Shown here: positions 1-8,733 of the stretch, piece by piece
How the letters are laid out: each line of letters begins with the position of its first letter
Numbering within the stretch: position 1 is the first letter of the stretch
Source of the DNA: Pseudomonadota bacterium
Lineage (GTDB): Bacteria > Pseudomonadota > Gammaproteobacteria > Burkholderiales > SG8-39
Direction of reading: 5' to 3'
Length of the DNA stretch: 64,000 nucleotides
NCBI GenBank assembly: GCA_947455195.1
Contig: CANGMI010000008.1
Coordinates: forward strand, 186,001 to 250,000
Notes under the pieces: generated by a model
Told to the model about the DNA's origin: nothing
What the model saw: only the letters and a program-made list of their open reading frames with translations
Databases searched by the model: none
Made by a program: the position numbers and the translations under genes

Positions 1-1627
1 CGGTCAGGCGCGAGGAAACGCGAACCTCCTTCACACGCTCGCCCAGCACCGCCTTGATCCTGTCGAGCAGTTCACGCGACTCACCGGCCTCCCGCTCGCG
101 CTCGGTCTTCTCGGCTTCCGCCTCCATGTCGCCCAGATCGAGCCCGCCCTTGGCAACCGACACCAGTGGCTTGTCCTCGAACTCGGTGAGGTGGCCGACC
201 ACCCACTCATCGACCCGATCACTCAGGAGCAGCACCTCGATGCCCTTCTTGCGGAAGATCTCCAGATGCGGACTGTTGCGTGCAGCCGGGAATGTCTCGG
301 CGGTGACGTAGTAGATGGCCTTCTGACCGTCCTTCATCCGGGCCACGTATTCGGCGAGCGACACCGACTGCTCGGGCGAGTCGGCCTGCGTGCTGGCAAA
401 GCGCAGCAAGCCCGCCAGGCGTTCGCGGTTGGCCATGTCCTCGCCCAGGCCTTCCTTGAGCACGCGACCGAACTGGGTCCAGAAGGTGGTGTACTTCTCC
501 TTCTGGTCACGCGCAAGTTCCTCGAGCATCGAAAGCACCCGGCGGGTGCAGCCTGCCCGAATGGCGTCGATGTCCTTGGATTCCTGGAGGATCTCGCGCG
601 AGACATTGAGCGGCAGATCGCTCGAATCAACCACCCCGCGCACGAAACGCAGGTAGGCCGGCATCAGTTGCTCCGCATCATCCATGATGAAGACCCGACG
701 CACATAGAGCTTGAGCCCCCGCTTCACCTGACGATCGTAGAGATCGAACGGCGCACGCGCGGGCAGGTAGAGCAGTTGCGTGTACTCCTGACGCCCCTCG
801 ACGCGGGCATGGGCCCAGGCCAGCGGCGGCTCGAAATCGTGCGCGACGTGCTTGTAGAACTCCTGGTACTGCTCGTCGGTGATGTCCGACTTCGGACGTG
901 CCCAGAGCGCGCTCGCCTGGTTGACCGGCTCGTCTTCACCGGTACCTTCCATCGCCTTCTTTTCCTCATTCCACTGCGTCTTCTCCATGAGGATCGGAAT
1001 CGCGATGTGGTCGGAATACTTGCGGATGATCGACTTCAGGCGATAGTCGGCGAGCAGTTCATCCTCGTCAGTCCGCAAGTGCAGGATGATGTCAGTTCCA
1101 TGGCCCACCTTGGCCGAGCGCTCGATGGTGAACTCGCCAGCCCCCTCCGACTCCCACCGAACACCCTCGTCGGCATTGACCTCGGGGCGGCGGGTGATGA
1201 GGGTCACACGGTCGGCAACGATGAAGCTCGAGTAGAACCCGACCCCAAACTGGCCGATGAGACTCGAGTCCTGCTGCTGGTCGCCGGTGAGGCGCGACAT
1301 GAAGTCACGCGTGCCAGACCGCGCAATGGTGCCGATGTTCTGAATCACCTCGTCACGCGTCATGCCGATGCCGTTGTCGGAAATGGTGATCGTCCGGGCA
1401 TCCTTGTCAAAGGACACCCTGATGGCGAAGTCGCTGGCCGCGGCGGCCAGGGCGGGGTTGGACATCGACTCGAAACGCAGCTTGTCGCAGGCGTCGGAAG
1501 CATTCGATATCAACTCCCGCAGGAAGATTTCCTTGTTGGAGTAGAGCGAGTGGATCATCAGCTGCAGCAGCTGCTTCACCTCGGCCTGGAATCCGAGGGT
1601 TTCCTTCACGATGGGTTCGGTAGACAT
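1..1627 (-). CDS. htpG: Molecular chaperone HtpG (Hsp90), 3' end cut by window edge
   Basis: ATP-dependent cytosolic chaperone of the Hsp90 family. The first 542 codons are present; the C-terminal dimerisation part lies beyond the left edge (family length about 620-640 aa). The N-terminal GHKL ATPase domain is clear: ELISNASDA with Glu38 and Asn42, DNGIGM at 84-89, and GQFGVGFYS near 125-133. The middle domain contains the conserved [17 protein letters not shown] and [12 protein letters not shown] stretches. The ATG at 1627 is preceded by AGGAG five bases upstream, and a sigma-32-like promoter lies about 50 bases upstream, which fits heat-shock control. It is divergent from the M16 peptidase gene. 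Identity is certain. Confidence 0.97.
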   Translation of the reverse strand, partial: MSTEPIVKETLGFQAEVKQLLQLMIHSLYSNKEIFLRELISNASDACDKLRFESMSNPALAAAASDFAIRVSFDKDARTITISDNGIGMTRDEVIQNIGTIARSGTRDFMSRLTGDQQQDSSLIGQFGVGFYSSFIVADRVTLITRRPEVNADEGVRWESEGAGEFTIERSAKVGHGTDIILHLRTDEDELLADYRLKSIIRKYSDHIAIPILMEKTQWNEEKKAMEGTGEDEPVNQASALWARPKSDITDEQYQEFYKHVAHDFEPPLAWAHARVEGRQEYTQLLYLPARAPFDLYDRQVKRGLKLYVRRVFIMDDAEQLMPAYLRFVRGVVDSSDLPLNVSREILQESKDIDAIRAGCTRRVLSMLEELARDQKEKYTTFWTQFGRVLKEGLGEDMANRERLAGLLRFASTQADSPEQSVSLAEYVARMKDGQKAIYYVTAETFPAARNSPHLEIFRKKGIEVLLLSDRVDEWVVGHLTEFEDKPLVSVAKGGLDLGDMEAEAEKTEREREAGESRELLDRIKAVLGERVKEVRVSSRLT

Positions 1628-1676
1628 GTCACTCCTGGTACTCGTTGCGTCAGACTGAGCATTGCGCCGGCGGATG

Positions 1677-1705
1677 AGTTTGGGGCAGGCTGGGCCCTTT
1701 TCAAG
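1677..1705 (-). promoter_or_regulatory. Sigma-32 (heat-shock) promoter of htpG
   Basis: Read on the minus strand, CTTGAAA (1705-1699) is followed by a 13-base spacer and CCCCAAACT (1685-1677). The sigma-32 consensus is CTTGAAA, 11-13 bases, CCCCATNT, so the -35 is perfect and the -10 nearly so. It sits about 50 bases before the htpG start codon, where a heat-shock promoter is expected. Confidence 0.8.
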
Positions 1706-1811
1706 GGCGGCAACCCGCCATTTTGCGCCACGACGCATGGGCATGACAGCAGCCTGACGCGACGTCGGCAAATCGTTATGCTCGCGCCCTCAACCTGCCT
1801 GGCTGCCCACC

Positions 1812-4800
1812 ATGTCACAATCGCCCGCCCCCCTGCCCCTCACCGCCCTGCCGTCGAGGTTGTCGGCGCCCCCGAGCACGCGCCGATGGCCGCTGGCATC
1901 GGACTGCCAGGGCGCCAGGACGACCAGGGCACGCTCCAGGGCATCGGGCCCTACCTTCGGCAGTGTCTTGATCGTGGCCGCGAGCCTGCTCCTGAGCCTG
2001 GCCTGGCCCGCCGCAGCCCTCGCCACGACAAGCGCCGCAGGCGGCACGACAACGTCGGCTGGGTCATCGGCCAAGGCCCCGCGCAAGGTGCAGGCAAGGA
2101 ACGGCACGAAAAACATCGCCAAGCCCCCCGCGAAGCCCACAGCGACATCGCCGGAGTCGGGCCGACCCGCCACGGGTGCGCTCCCACCGGGCGTCACGCC
2201 GGGCCCTCAGGTCGAGGGCATCGCGGAGTACCGTCTCGCCAACGGACTGAAGATTCTCCTGCTGCCTGATGCCTCGGCCGATACGGTCACGGTCAACGTG
2301 ACCTACCTGGTTGGGTCCCGCAACGAGGGATACGGTGAGTCGGGCATGGCACACCTGCTCGAGCACATGGTCTTCAAGGGCACGCCGACACGCGGTGATC
2401 TCAAGGCCGAACTCACCCGTCGCGGCGCGCGCTTCAACGGTACCACCTCGCTCGATCGGACCAATTACTTCGAGACCCTGGCAGCGAGCGAGGCGAACCT
2501 GGACTGGGCACTCGCGATGGAAGCCGACCGCATGGTCAACTCGCGTGTCGCCCGCAGCGATCTCGACACCGAGATGACTGTCGTTCGCAACGAGTTCGAA
2601 TCGGGTGAGAACAGCCCCACGCGCGTCCTCCTCGAACGCATGGCCGCGAGTGCGTACAGCTGGCACGCCTACGGTCGATCGGTGATCGGCGCGCGGTCCG
2701 ATATCGAAAACGTGCCGATCGAGCGGCTGCAGGCCTTCTACCGCCTCTACTACCAGCCTGACAATGCCGTGCTGGTCATCGCCGGCCGGCTCGACCCGAC
2801 GCGCGCGCTCGCAGCTGCGGCGCGCCACTTCGGCCCGATTGCGAAACCCACCCGCATCCTGCCCAGGACCTACACCGTCGAGCCCGTCCAGGACGGCGAG
2901 CGCAGCATCACGCTGCGTCGCTCGGGCGATGTGCAGATGGTAGCCGCGATGTATCACATCCTGCCCGGCTCGCATCCGGACTACGCAGCGCTCGACCTGC
3001 TGGTGTCGATCCTGTCGTCGCAACCGAGCGGTCGCCTGCACCGTCAACTCGTGCAAACGGGGCTTGCTGCCCGAACTTTCGGCGCAGAGCGCCAGCAGCG
3101 CGAAGCCGGTACTGCCTACTTCGGCGCAACCGTAAGCCTTGACGGTGCCATCGACCCGGCGCGGCAAGCGCTCCTTGACGTGCTCGACGGCGTCACCCGC
3201 GACCCGATCACGACCGAGGAACTCGAGCGCGCCCGGACGGCCCTGCTGGCCGATCATGATGCGCTCACGCGGGATTCACGCGCGATGGCCATCACGCTGT
3301 CGGAATATGCGGCCATGGGCGACTGGCGTCTGCTGTTCTGGTACCGGGATCGCATCAAGGCAATGCGCCTCGAGGATGTGCAGCAGGCCGCCCTCAGTTA
3401 CCTGAAATCTGACAACCGCACCATCGGGCAATTCATTCCAACGGCGAAACCGGATCGTAGTGTCATCCCGCCCGTTCCGGACGTGCAGGCGCTTCTGAAG
3501 GACTACACCGGCGGCGCAGCCATTGCCAGCGGCGAAGCTTTCGAAGCGTCACCGTCCAACATCGAGCGCCGAACTCGCCTCAGCACCGAGCGCAACGACA
3601 TGCGTTTCGCCTTGCTGCCCCGCAAGACCCGAGGCGAGCGGGTCGTGGCGCGCATCGATCTCAACCTGGGCGACGAAGCAAGCCTCACGGGGCGCAACGT
3701 GGCCTGTGGGGCTGCGGGCAGCATGCTCATGCGTGGTACCCAGCGCCGCAGTCGCAGCCAGATCGAAGACAGGCTCGATCAATTGCGCACCCGCTTGAGC
3801 GCGGAACTGGGCGGCGCAAGCATCGAGACCACCCGCGAGCATCTGCCCGAAGTACTGGCCCTCGCCGTCGAGCTACTGCGCGAACCGTCCTTTCCGATCG
3901 ACGAGTTCGAACAACTGAAGCGCTCGACCCTGGCCTCGATCGCGGCAAACCGCAGCGACCCGGGCGCACGCGCCAGCAACGAACTCACACGCCACATCAA
4001 TCCTTACCCGCCCGAGCATCCGCTCTACACGAGTTCGATCGAAGAGGATGAGGAGGATTGGAAGAAGCTGAGCCTTGATGCGGTACGCCGCTGCCATGGC
4101 GACCTTGCAGGTGCCTCGAACGCGATCATCTCGGTCGTCGGCGACTTCGACCCAGCCCCGATCGAGCAGCAACTGCGCGAGCTCCTCGGCAACTGGCGCT
4201 CCCCCGTTGTCTATCGGCGTGTCGCTGAACGCAGCACGCGGGTCAGCGCGATCAGCCGCGAGATCGTCACACCCGACAAGGCCAACGCAACCTGGCGCGC
4301 GGCCCTCACCTTGGCGCTGCGCGACGACGCACCCGATTACCCCGCACTCGCGCTCGCCAACTACCTCATCGGCGGCCATGCCGGTGCACGCCTCTGGACC
4401 CGAGTGCGCGAAAAGGAGGGTCTGTCCTACTCGGTCGGAAGTTCACTCAGCGCCAGCGCCCACGACCCCTACGCGCGCTTTCAGTTGAGCGCCATTCATG
4501 CGCCCCAGAATCGCGATCGGGTTGAAGCCGCCATCCTCGGCGAACTGCGTCGGGCCATCACCGAGGGGTTTTCGGCGACCGAGGTTGCCGAGGGTCGTAC
4601 CTCGGCCCTGGAAGCGCGTCGGGTCGCCCGTACCCAGGACAGCAGCATTGCCAACCGCTGGGTCACCCTCCTCGATGCCGGACGCACCTGGGCCTGGGAT
4701 GAAGCCTTCGATCGCCGATTGCTCACGCTGAGCGCCGACGAGGTCAACGCAGCGCTGCGAAAGTACATCGACCCTGCCGCCCTCAGCATCGTGAGCGCCG

Positions 4801-4862
4801 GGGACTTTCGCTCTCCGGCGCCCGGTGGTGCTAGTCAATCGCCAGGTAACGCACCTCGATGA
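1812..4862 (+). CDS. M16 family zinc metallopeptidase (pitrilysin-like, double domain)
   Basis: Probable periplasmic zinc protease. The inverted zinc motif HLLEH is at residues 181-185, and the third ligand Glu lies about 80 residues on, in RNEFESGE (around 261). Residues about 135-590 form the active M16 half. Residues about 590-1000 form a second M16-like half without HxxEH, as in pitrilysin-type proteins. A hydrophobic segment near 50-71 ending in AAALA looks like a signal peptide, followed by an Ala/Thr/Pro/Lys-rich linker to about 130. The 48 residues before it are unusually long and no Shine-Dalgarno precedes the ATG, so the true start may be an in-frame TTG/GTG near 1968-1974. It ends convergently with greB, overlapping by 32 bases. 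Confidence 0.9.
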   Translation: MSQSPAPLPLTALPSRLSAPPSTRRWPLASDCQGARTTRARSRASGPTFGSVLIVAASLLLSLAWPAAALATTSAAGGTTTSAGSSAKAPRKVQARNGTKNIAKPPAKPTATSPESGRPATGALPPGVTPGPQVEGIAEYRLANGLKILLLPDASADTVTVNVTYLVGSRNEGYGESGMAHLLEHMVFKGTPTRGDLKAELTRRGARFNGTTSLDRTNYFETLAASEANLDWALAMEADRMVNSRVARSDLDTEMTVVRNEFESGENSPTRVLLERMAASAYSWHAYGRSVIGARSDIENVPIERLQAFYRLYYQPDNAVLVIAGRLDPTRALAAAARHFGPIAKPTRILPRTYTVEPVQDGERSITLRRSGDVQMVAAMYHILPGSHPDYAALDLLVSILSSQPSGRLHRQLVQTGLAARTFGAERQQREAGTAYFGATVSLDGAIDPARQALLDVLDGVTRDPITTEELERARTALLADHDALTRDSRAMAITLSEYAAMGDWRLLFWYRDRIKAMRLEDVQQAALSYLKSDNRTIGQFIPTAKPDRSVIPPVPDVQALLKDYTGGAAIASGEAFEASPSNIERRTRLSTERNDMRFALLPRKTRGERVVARIDLNLGDEASLTGRNVACGAAGSMLMRGTQRRSRSQIEDRLDQLRTRLSAELGGASIETTREHLPEVLALAVELLREPSFPIDEFEQLKRSTLASIAANRSDPGARASNELTRHINPYPPEHPLYTSSIEEDEEDWKKLSLDAVRRCHGDLAGASNAIISVVGDFDPAPIEQQLRELLGNWRSPVVYRRVAERSTRVSAISREIVTPDKANATWRAALTLALRDDAPDYPALALANYLIGGHAGARLWTRVREKEGLSYSVGSSLSASAHDPYARFQLSAIHAPQNRDRVEAAILGELRRAITEGFSATEVAEGRTSALEARRVARTQDSSIANRWVTLLDAGRTWAWDEAFDRRLLTLSADEVNAALRKYIDPAALSIVSAGDFRSPAPGGASQSPGNAPR

Positions 4863-5313
4863 CCTCGAGCATTTGCGGGCCCGCCGGGGTGTGCAACTGC
4901 ACGGTATCGCCCTCGCGGGCTTTCAGAAGCGCGCGAGCAATCGGCGATATCCACGAGATGCGCCCACGCACGGTGTCAACTTCGTCGATGCCGACAATGG
5001 TCACGGTCTGCTCGGCACCGGCAGCGTCCAGAAACGTCACGGTAGCGCCGAAGAAGGCCTGGTCACCTGAGCGCCCGCGCGGGTCGACCACCTCGGCGAT
5101 TTCGAGACGCTTGATCAGATAGCGAATGCGTCGATCGATCTCGCGTAGCCGCCGCTTGCCATACAGGTAGTCGCCGTTTTCAGAGCGATCGCCGTTCGAG
5201 GCTGCCCAGGAGACGATGCGAGTGACCTCCGGACGCTCGACCTCGACCAGTTGCTTGAGTTCGGATTTCATCCGGACAAAGCCCGCAGGCGATATGTAAT
5301 TGGGCGCAGACAC
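4831..5313 (-). CDS. greB: Transcription elongation factor GreB
   Basis: GreB binds the RNA polymerase secondary channel and stimulates cleavage of backtracked RNA. The 160-aa protein has the GreA/B N-terminal coiled coil and the conserved tip SNGDRSENGDY with acidic residues Asp42 and Glu45. It then continues with LREIDRRIRYL and the C-terminal FKBP-like domain (FFGATVTF, ISPIARALL, TPAG). The GTG at 5313 is chosen because it gives the normal N-terminus and length; the frame stays open upstream but there enters the MFS gene antisense to nothing conserved. It lies 13 bases after the MFS stop and ends convergently with the M16 peptidase gene. Confidence 0.93.
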   Translation of the reverse strand: MSAPNYISPAGFVRMKSELKQLVEVERPEVTRIVSWAASNGDRSENGDYLYGKRRLREIDRRIRYLIKRLEIAEVVDPRGRSGDQAFFGATVTFLDAAGAEQTVTIVGIDEVDTVRGRISWISPIARALLKAREGDTVQLHTPAGPQMLEVIEVRYLAID

Positions 5314-5326
5314 GATCGGGCGGGAA

Positions 5327-6619
5327 TCAGCTCGGCAGCACTGCCGGCCGGCGCAATGCCGAAAAGAGCGACGCAAGCGCCGCCACTTGAAGCACCACGA
5401 TAGCCCAGAACGCGAGCGAGTACCCGGTGGAGGAATAACCGCCACCGGGCAGCGCAAACCGGTCGAGGACAGGCCCGATCGCGCTCTGCGCAATGAACGC
5501 GGCCACGAAGGTGCTCATGTTGAGCGAAGCATTCACCCGTCCGGTGAGCGTCGCCGGGAAACGCTGCGCGAGCAGCGGGTAGCCCAGTGTCGCGCTGGTA
5601 ACGGTGAGGATGTAGATTGCCCAGAGGATGAGTGCGCCCTGGCGGACACCCGCAGCAATGAGCGCCAGCGCGAGCGCCGAAATGGCACACGCGACACCGT
5701 AAGTCACTTCCATTCGCAGCCCACGCGCCGCCAGCGTATCCGCCAGTTTCCCCCAGAGGAGAAATCCCAGCGTCAGAGCCAGCGTCAAGACGAACATGGC
5801 CTCCGCCGACTGCACCCGGTCGAAGCCCGGCACATCGCGCAGCCAGGGTCCGATCCAGAGGCCCTGCAGGGCAACGCCCGGGCCCAGCGTCGTGAGTGCG
5901 ACAGCCGCAATCCGCCAGAATTCGCGATTGCGCAGAACTGACCACAGACCGTTCACCAACTGCCGCAGGGACACCTGGGTGCCCGCCTCGGCAGCACGCT
6001 GCGGAACAAAGACCCAGACCGCCGCCGAGACTGCCACACAGGCAACCGCCAGACCCATGAACACGCCCCGCCAGTCGGTGAGCCGCAGCGCGGCTTCGAC
6101 CGGCGCGGTCGCGGTCATGGCGCCGATGCCGCCCAGCGCCATGAGAAATCCGTTGAGCGTGGCAAGCCGACTGATCGGGAACCACAGCGTGAAGGACTGC
6201 ATCGCCGACATCAGACCCGCTGCAACGCCGAGCCCGATGAGCGCCCGCGCCAGAACCAGTTGTGTCACCGATTGCCCCAGTGCGAATCCCAGTGCACCCA
6301 ATGCGGCGAGCAGAAACATGGCGGCATTGACCCGGCGGGGCCCGAACCGATCGAGCAGCAGGCCCACGGGCAACTGTGCTGCAGCAAAGACGAAGAAATA
6401 CGCACTGGTGAGAAGGCCAAGCGCACTCGCCTGCAGACCCAGATCGCCCACCAACTCGCGAAAGATCGTCGCGTTGATATTGCGAAAGAGATAGGAGAGG
6501 TAGTACCCGAACGCGAACGGGATGAAGACCCGCAACAAGGGCGTCGACACCGGCCGCTCGCCTGTCGCAGCCCTGCCCTTCGGTTCGGATACGTCGCTCG
6601 ACTCGGCCCTGGATTCCAT
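5327..6619 (-). CDS. Major facilitator superfamily transporter
   Basis: Inner-membrane MFS permease of about 430 aa with roughly 12 hydrophobic segments. The loop after TM2 carries the family signature LLDRFGPRRVNA. The N-terminal 30 residues are charged and cytoplasmic. The ATG at 6619 is preferred because AAGGCG stands six bases upstream and the gene then starts after the NUDIX stop; a GTG at 6700 would add 27 residues and overlap it. It lies between a NUDIX hydrolase gene and greB on the same strand. The substrate cannot be read from the sequence. Confidence 0.88.
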   Translation of the reverse strand: MESRAESSDVSEPKGRAATGERPVSTPLLRVFIPFAFGYYLSYLFRNINATIFRELVGDLGLQASALGLLTSAYFFVFAAAQLPVGLLLDRFGPRRVNAAMFLLAALGALGFALGQSVTQLVLARALIGLGVAAGLMSAMQSFTLWFPISRLATLNGFLMALGGIGAMTATAPVEAALRLTDWRGVFMGLAVACVAVSAAVWVFVPQRAAEAGTQVSLRQLVNGLWSVLRNREFWRIAAVALTTLGPGVALQGLWIGPWLRDVPGFDRVQSAEAMFVLTLALTLGFLLWGKLADTLAARGLRMEVTYGVACAISALALALIAAGVRQGALILWAIYILTVTSATLGYPLLAQRFPATLTGRVNASLNMSTFVAAFIAQSAIGPVLDRFALPGGGYSSTGYSLAFWAIVVLQVAALASLFSALRRPAVLPS

Positions 6620-6663
6620 CGATTTCGCCTTGGCCCGCGCACCGAGCGCGTGCGCGTCGTCCG

Positions 6664-7242
6664 TCACCGCGGACCGATCTTGCCCAACCGCTCGAGCCAC
6701 AGCAAGCCCACCACCGTCTTCATGTCGGTGATGAGACCCTGCTCGAGCAGACGTAACGCCTCGGCCGGCGGCATCGTGAATACATCGAGAAACTCGCCAT
6801 CATCCAGCGCACGCTGGCCGCTTGAGACGACATCTTCAGCGAGAAAGACCTCGATGCGCTCATTGGAGTAGGAAATCACCGGATGCAGTGTCGTGATGAA
6901 GCGCCACCGCCCGCCGTGGTACCCGGTCTCTTCGCGCAGCTCGCGTTGACCGGTGGCCAGGGGCTCTTCACCCTTGTCGATCTTGCCGGCCGGAAACTCG
7001 AGAAAGTCGCGTTCGAGCGGGTATCGGTATTGACGCTCCAGCACGATATCGCCATTGGCGAGCACCGGGATGATCATGACGGCACCCGGATGCACAACCC
7101 ACTCGCGGCCGGCCTCTGCACCATCGGGCAGCCGCACCCGGTCTTCAAGCACATGCAGCAACGCGCCGCGGTAGACCTCGCGCCGAGACAGTCGATGCTC
7201 CGCCAGATCGCTGTCAACACCCCGCGGCAGATGGTCGGTCAT
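6664..7242 (-). CDS. nudF: NUDIX hydrolase, ADP-ribose pyrophosphatase type
   Basis: The 192-aa protein carries a complete Nudix box at residues 86-108 (G-x5-E-x7-RELREETGY), the Mg-binding helix that hydrolyses nucleoside diphosphates linked to another moiety. The preceding FLEFPAGKID and the QYRYPLERDFLEFP segment match the ADP-ribose pyrophosphatase subgroup (NudF/NUDT5). It begins six bases after the nuoN stop, so it is probably cotranscribed with the complex I operon, an arrangement common in Burkholderiales. The subgroup assignment is good; the exact substrate is inferred. Confidence 0.88.
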   Translation of the reverse strand: MTDHLPRGVDSDLAEHRLSRREVYRGALLHVLEDRVRLPDGAEAGREWVVHPGAVMIIPVLANGDIVLERQYRYPLERDFLEFPAGKIDKGEEPLATGQRELREETGYHGGRWRFITTLHPVISYSNERIEVFLAEDVVSSGQRALDDGEFLDVFTMPPAEALRLLEQGLITDMKTVVGLLWLERLGKIGPR

Positions 7243-7247
7243 CCGGA

Positions 7248-8729
7248 TCAGAAGCCCTTGAGCAGCGCAGCGATGGCAGCGCTGCAGACGTCCATCAACA
7301 CCGAGGGCACCACACCGAGCACCAGCACCAGGACGCCATTGAGGCCGAGCAGCAGGCGCATGTCGAGCGGCGCTTCGATCGCTGCAGTATCAACCGGTGC
7401 ATCGAAGTACATCACCTTCACCACACGCAGATAGTAGAAGGCGCCGACCACCGACATCAGCATGGCGAATACGGCCGTCCAGGTATGCCCCACCTGAACC
7501 AGCGACTGGAGCACTGCAAGCTTGGAATGAAAGCCTGCGGTGGGCGGGATCCCCGCCAACGCAAACATCATGAGCAACATGACGAACGCATGCCACGGAT
7601 GGCGCTGGTTGAGTCCCCGGTAATCGTCGAGCGCCTCGGCTTCGAAACCACCCCGCGACAAGAGCAGCATCACCCCGAACGCACCCAGGCTGAGCAGCAC
7701 GTAGACCACCGTGTAGAACATCGCCGCCGAGTAGGCGTCCTGCCCACAGCAGGTTCCGCCCGCATTGCCCCCAGCCAGCAGGGCGAGCAGCACGAAACCC
7801 ATCTGCGATATCGTGGAGTAGGCAAGCATGCGCTTGAGATTGGTCTGGGCGATGGCGGCGAAATTGCCCACTGCCAGCGAAGCCCAGGCCATGAGCAGCA
7901 GCATCTGCTGCCAGTGCTCGGCCAGGGTCGGCAGGGCCCCGACGAGCAGGCGCATGGCCATCGCGAAAGCAGCGATCTTCGGGGCGGACCCGATCAGCAG
8001 TGTCATGGCATTGGGCGCCCCGTGGTAGACGTCGGGCACCCACATGTGGAACGGAACGACCCCGAGCTTGAACGACAACCCGGCCACCACGAACACCAGA
8101 CCGAAGACCAGGACGGTCCGGTCGATCTGGCCACTCGCGATGGCTGCCGCCACCTTGTCCAGTTGCAGCGATCCGGTCGCCCCATAGAGCATCGACATGC
8201 CGTAGAGCAGCAGGCCCGAAGCGAGCGCGCCGAGGACGAAGTACTTCATGGCCGCCTCGGTCGCGCGAGCCGAATCGCGATGAATCGCCACCAGTGCATA
8301 GAGGCACAACGACATCAGCTCGAGCCCCAGGTAGATGACGAGAAAGCTGTTGGCCGAGATCTGCACGAACATGCCGAGCAGGGCGAAAAGCATCAGCACG
8401 AAGTACTCGCCGCGATCGAGTCCGCGCGCGCGCAGGTAAGTGCGCGAGTAGACCAGACACACCCCCATCGCGATGCAGGTGAACACCTTCAGGCTCACCG
8501 ACAGGGTGTCACCGATGAAAAGACCCGAAAACGCCACGACCTCGGCCCCCTCAGGGGGCACATGCCCGGTGGCCGAGAGTCCGGCCAGGACGACAGTGGC
8601 GAGCGCCAGCCCATACGTGAGACCCGGCTTGCGCTCTCCGATGAACAGATCGATCAGCAGTACCAGCGAGGCAGCACAGAGCAGGAATATCTCGGTGGAG
8701 GCGGCACCGAAGTCGGCAGGATTCATCAT
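7248..8729 (-). CDS. nuoN: NADH-quinone oxidoreductase subunit N
   Basis: Antiporter-like membrane subunit of complex I, about 493 aa with about 14 transmembrane helices. The proton-antiporter core (Proton_antipo_M) is visible, including SFKLGVVPFHMWVPDVYHGAP and LAYSTISQMGF. It is the last nuo gene and starts four bases after the nuoM stop, at adjacent ATGs (8729/8726). Further upstream in-frame codons would run into nuoM and are not needed. Confidence 0.97.
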   Translation of the reverse strand: MMNPADFGAASTEIFLLCAASLVLLIDLFIGERKPGLTYGLALATVVLAGLSATGHVPPEGAEVVAFSGLFIGDTLSVSLKVFTCIAMGVCLVYSRTYLRARGLDRGEYFVLMLFALLGMFVQISANSFLVIYLGLELMSLCLYALVAIHRDSARATEAAMKYFVLGALASGLLLYGMSMLYGATGSLQLDKVAAAIASGQIDRTVLVFGLVFVVAGLSFKLGVVPFHMWVPDVYHGAPNAMTLLIGSAPKIAAFAMAMRLLVGALPTLAEHWQQMLLLMAWASLAVGNFAAIAQTNLKRMLAYSTISQMGFVLLALLAGGNAGGTCCGQDAYSAAMFYTVVYVLLSLGAFGVMLLLSRGGFEAEALDDYRGLNQRHPWHAFVMLLMMFALAGIPPTAGFHSKLAVLQSLVQVGHTWTAVFAMLMSVVGAFYYLRVVKVMYFDAPVDTAAIEAPLDMRLLLGLNGVLVLVLGVVPSVLMDVCSAAIAALLKGF

Positions 8730-8733
8730 CGGC

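Noticed and set aside
1706-1722. A short GGCGG-CAAC-CCGCC hairpin followed by ATTTT on the plus strand
   Set aside because: It resembles a small terminator but no plus-strand gene ends before it, and its bases abut the htpG -35 element.
191-2269. A 692-codon plus-strand open frame opposite htpG and into the M16 gene start
   Set aside because: It is a GC-rich antisense shadow. htpG on the other strand has all family motifs, and this frame shows none.
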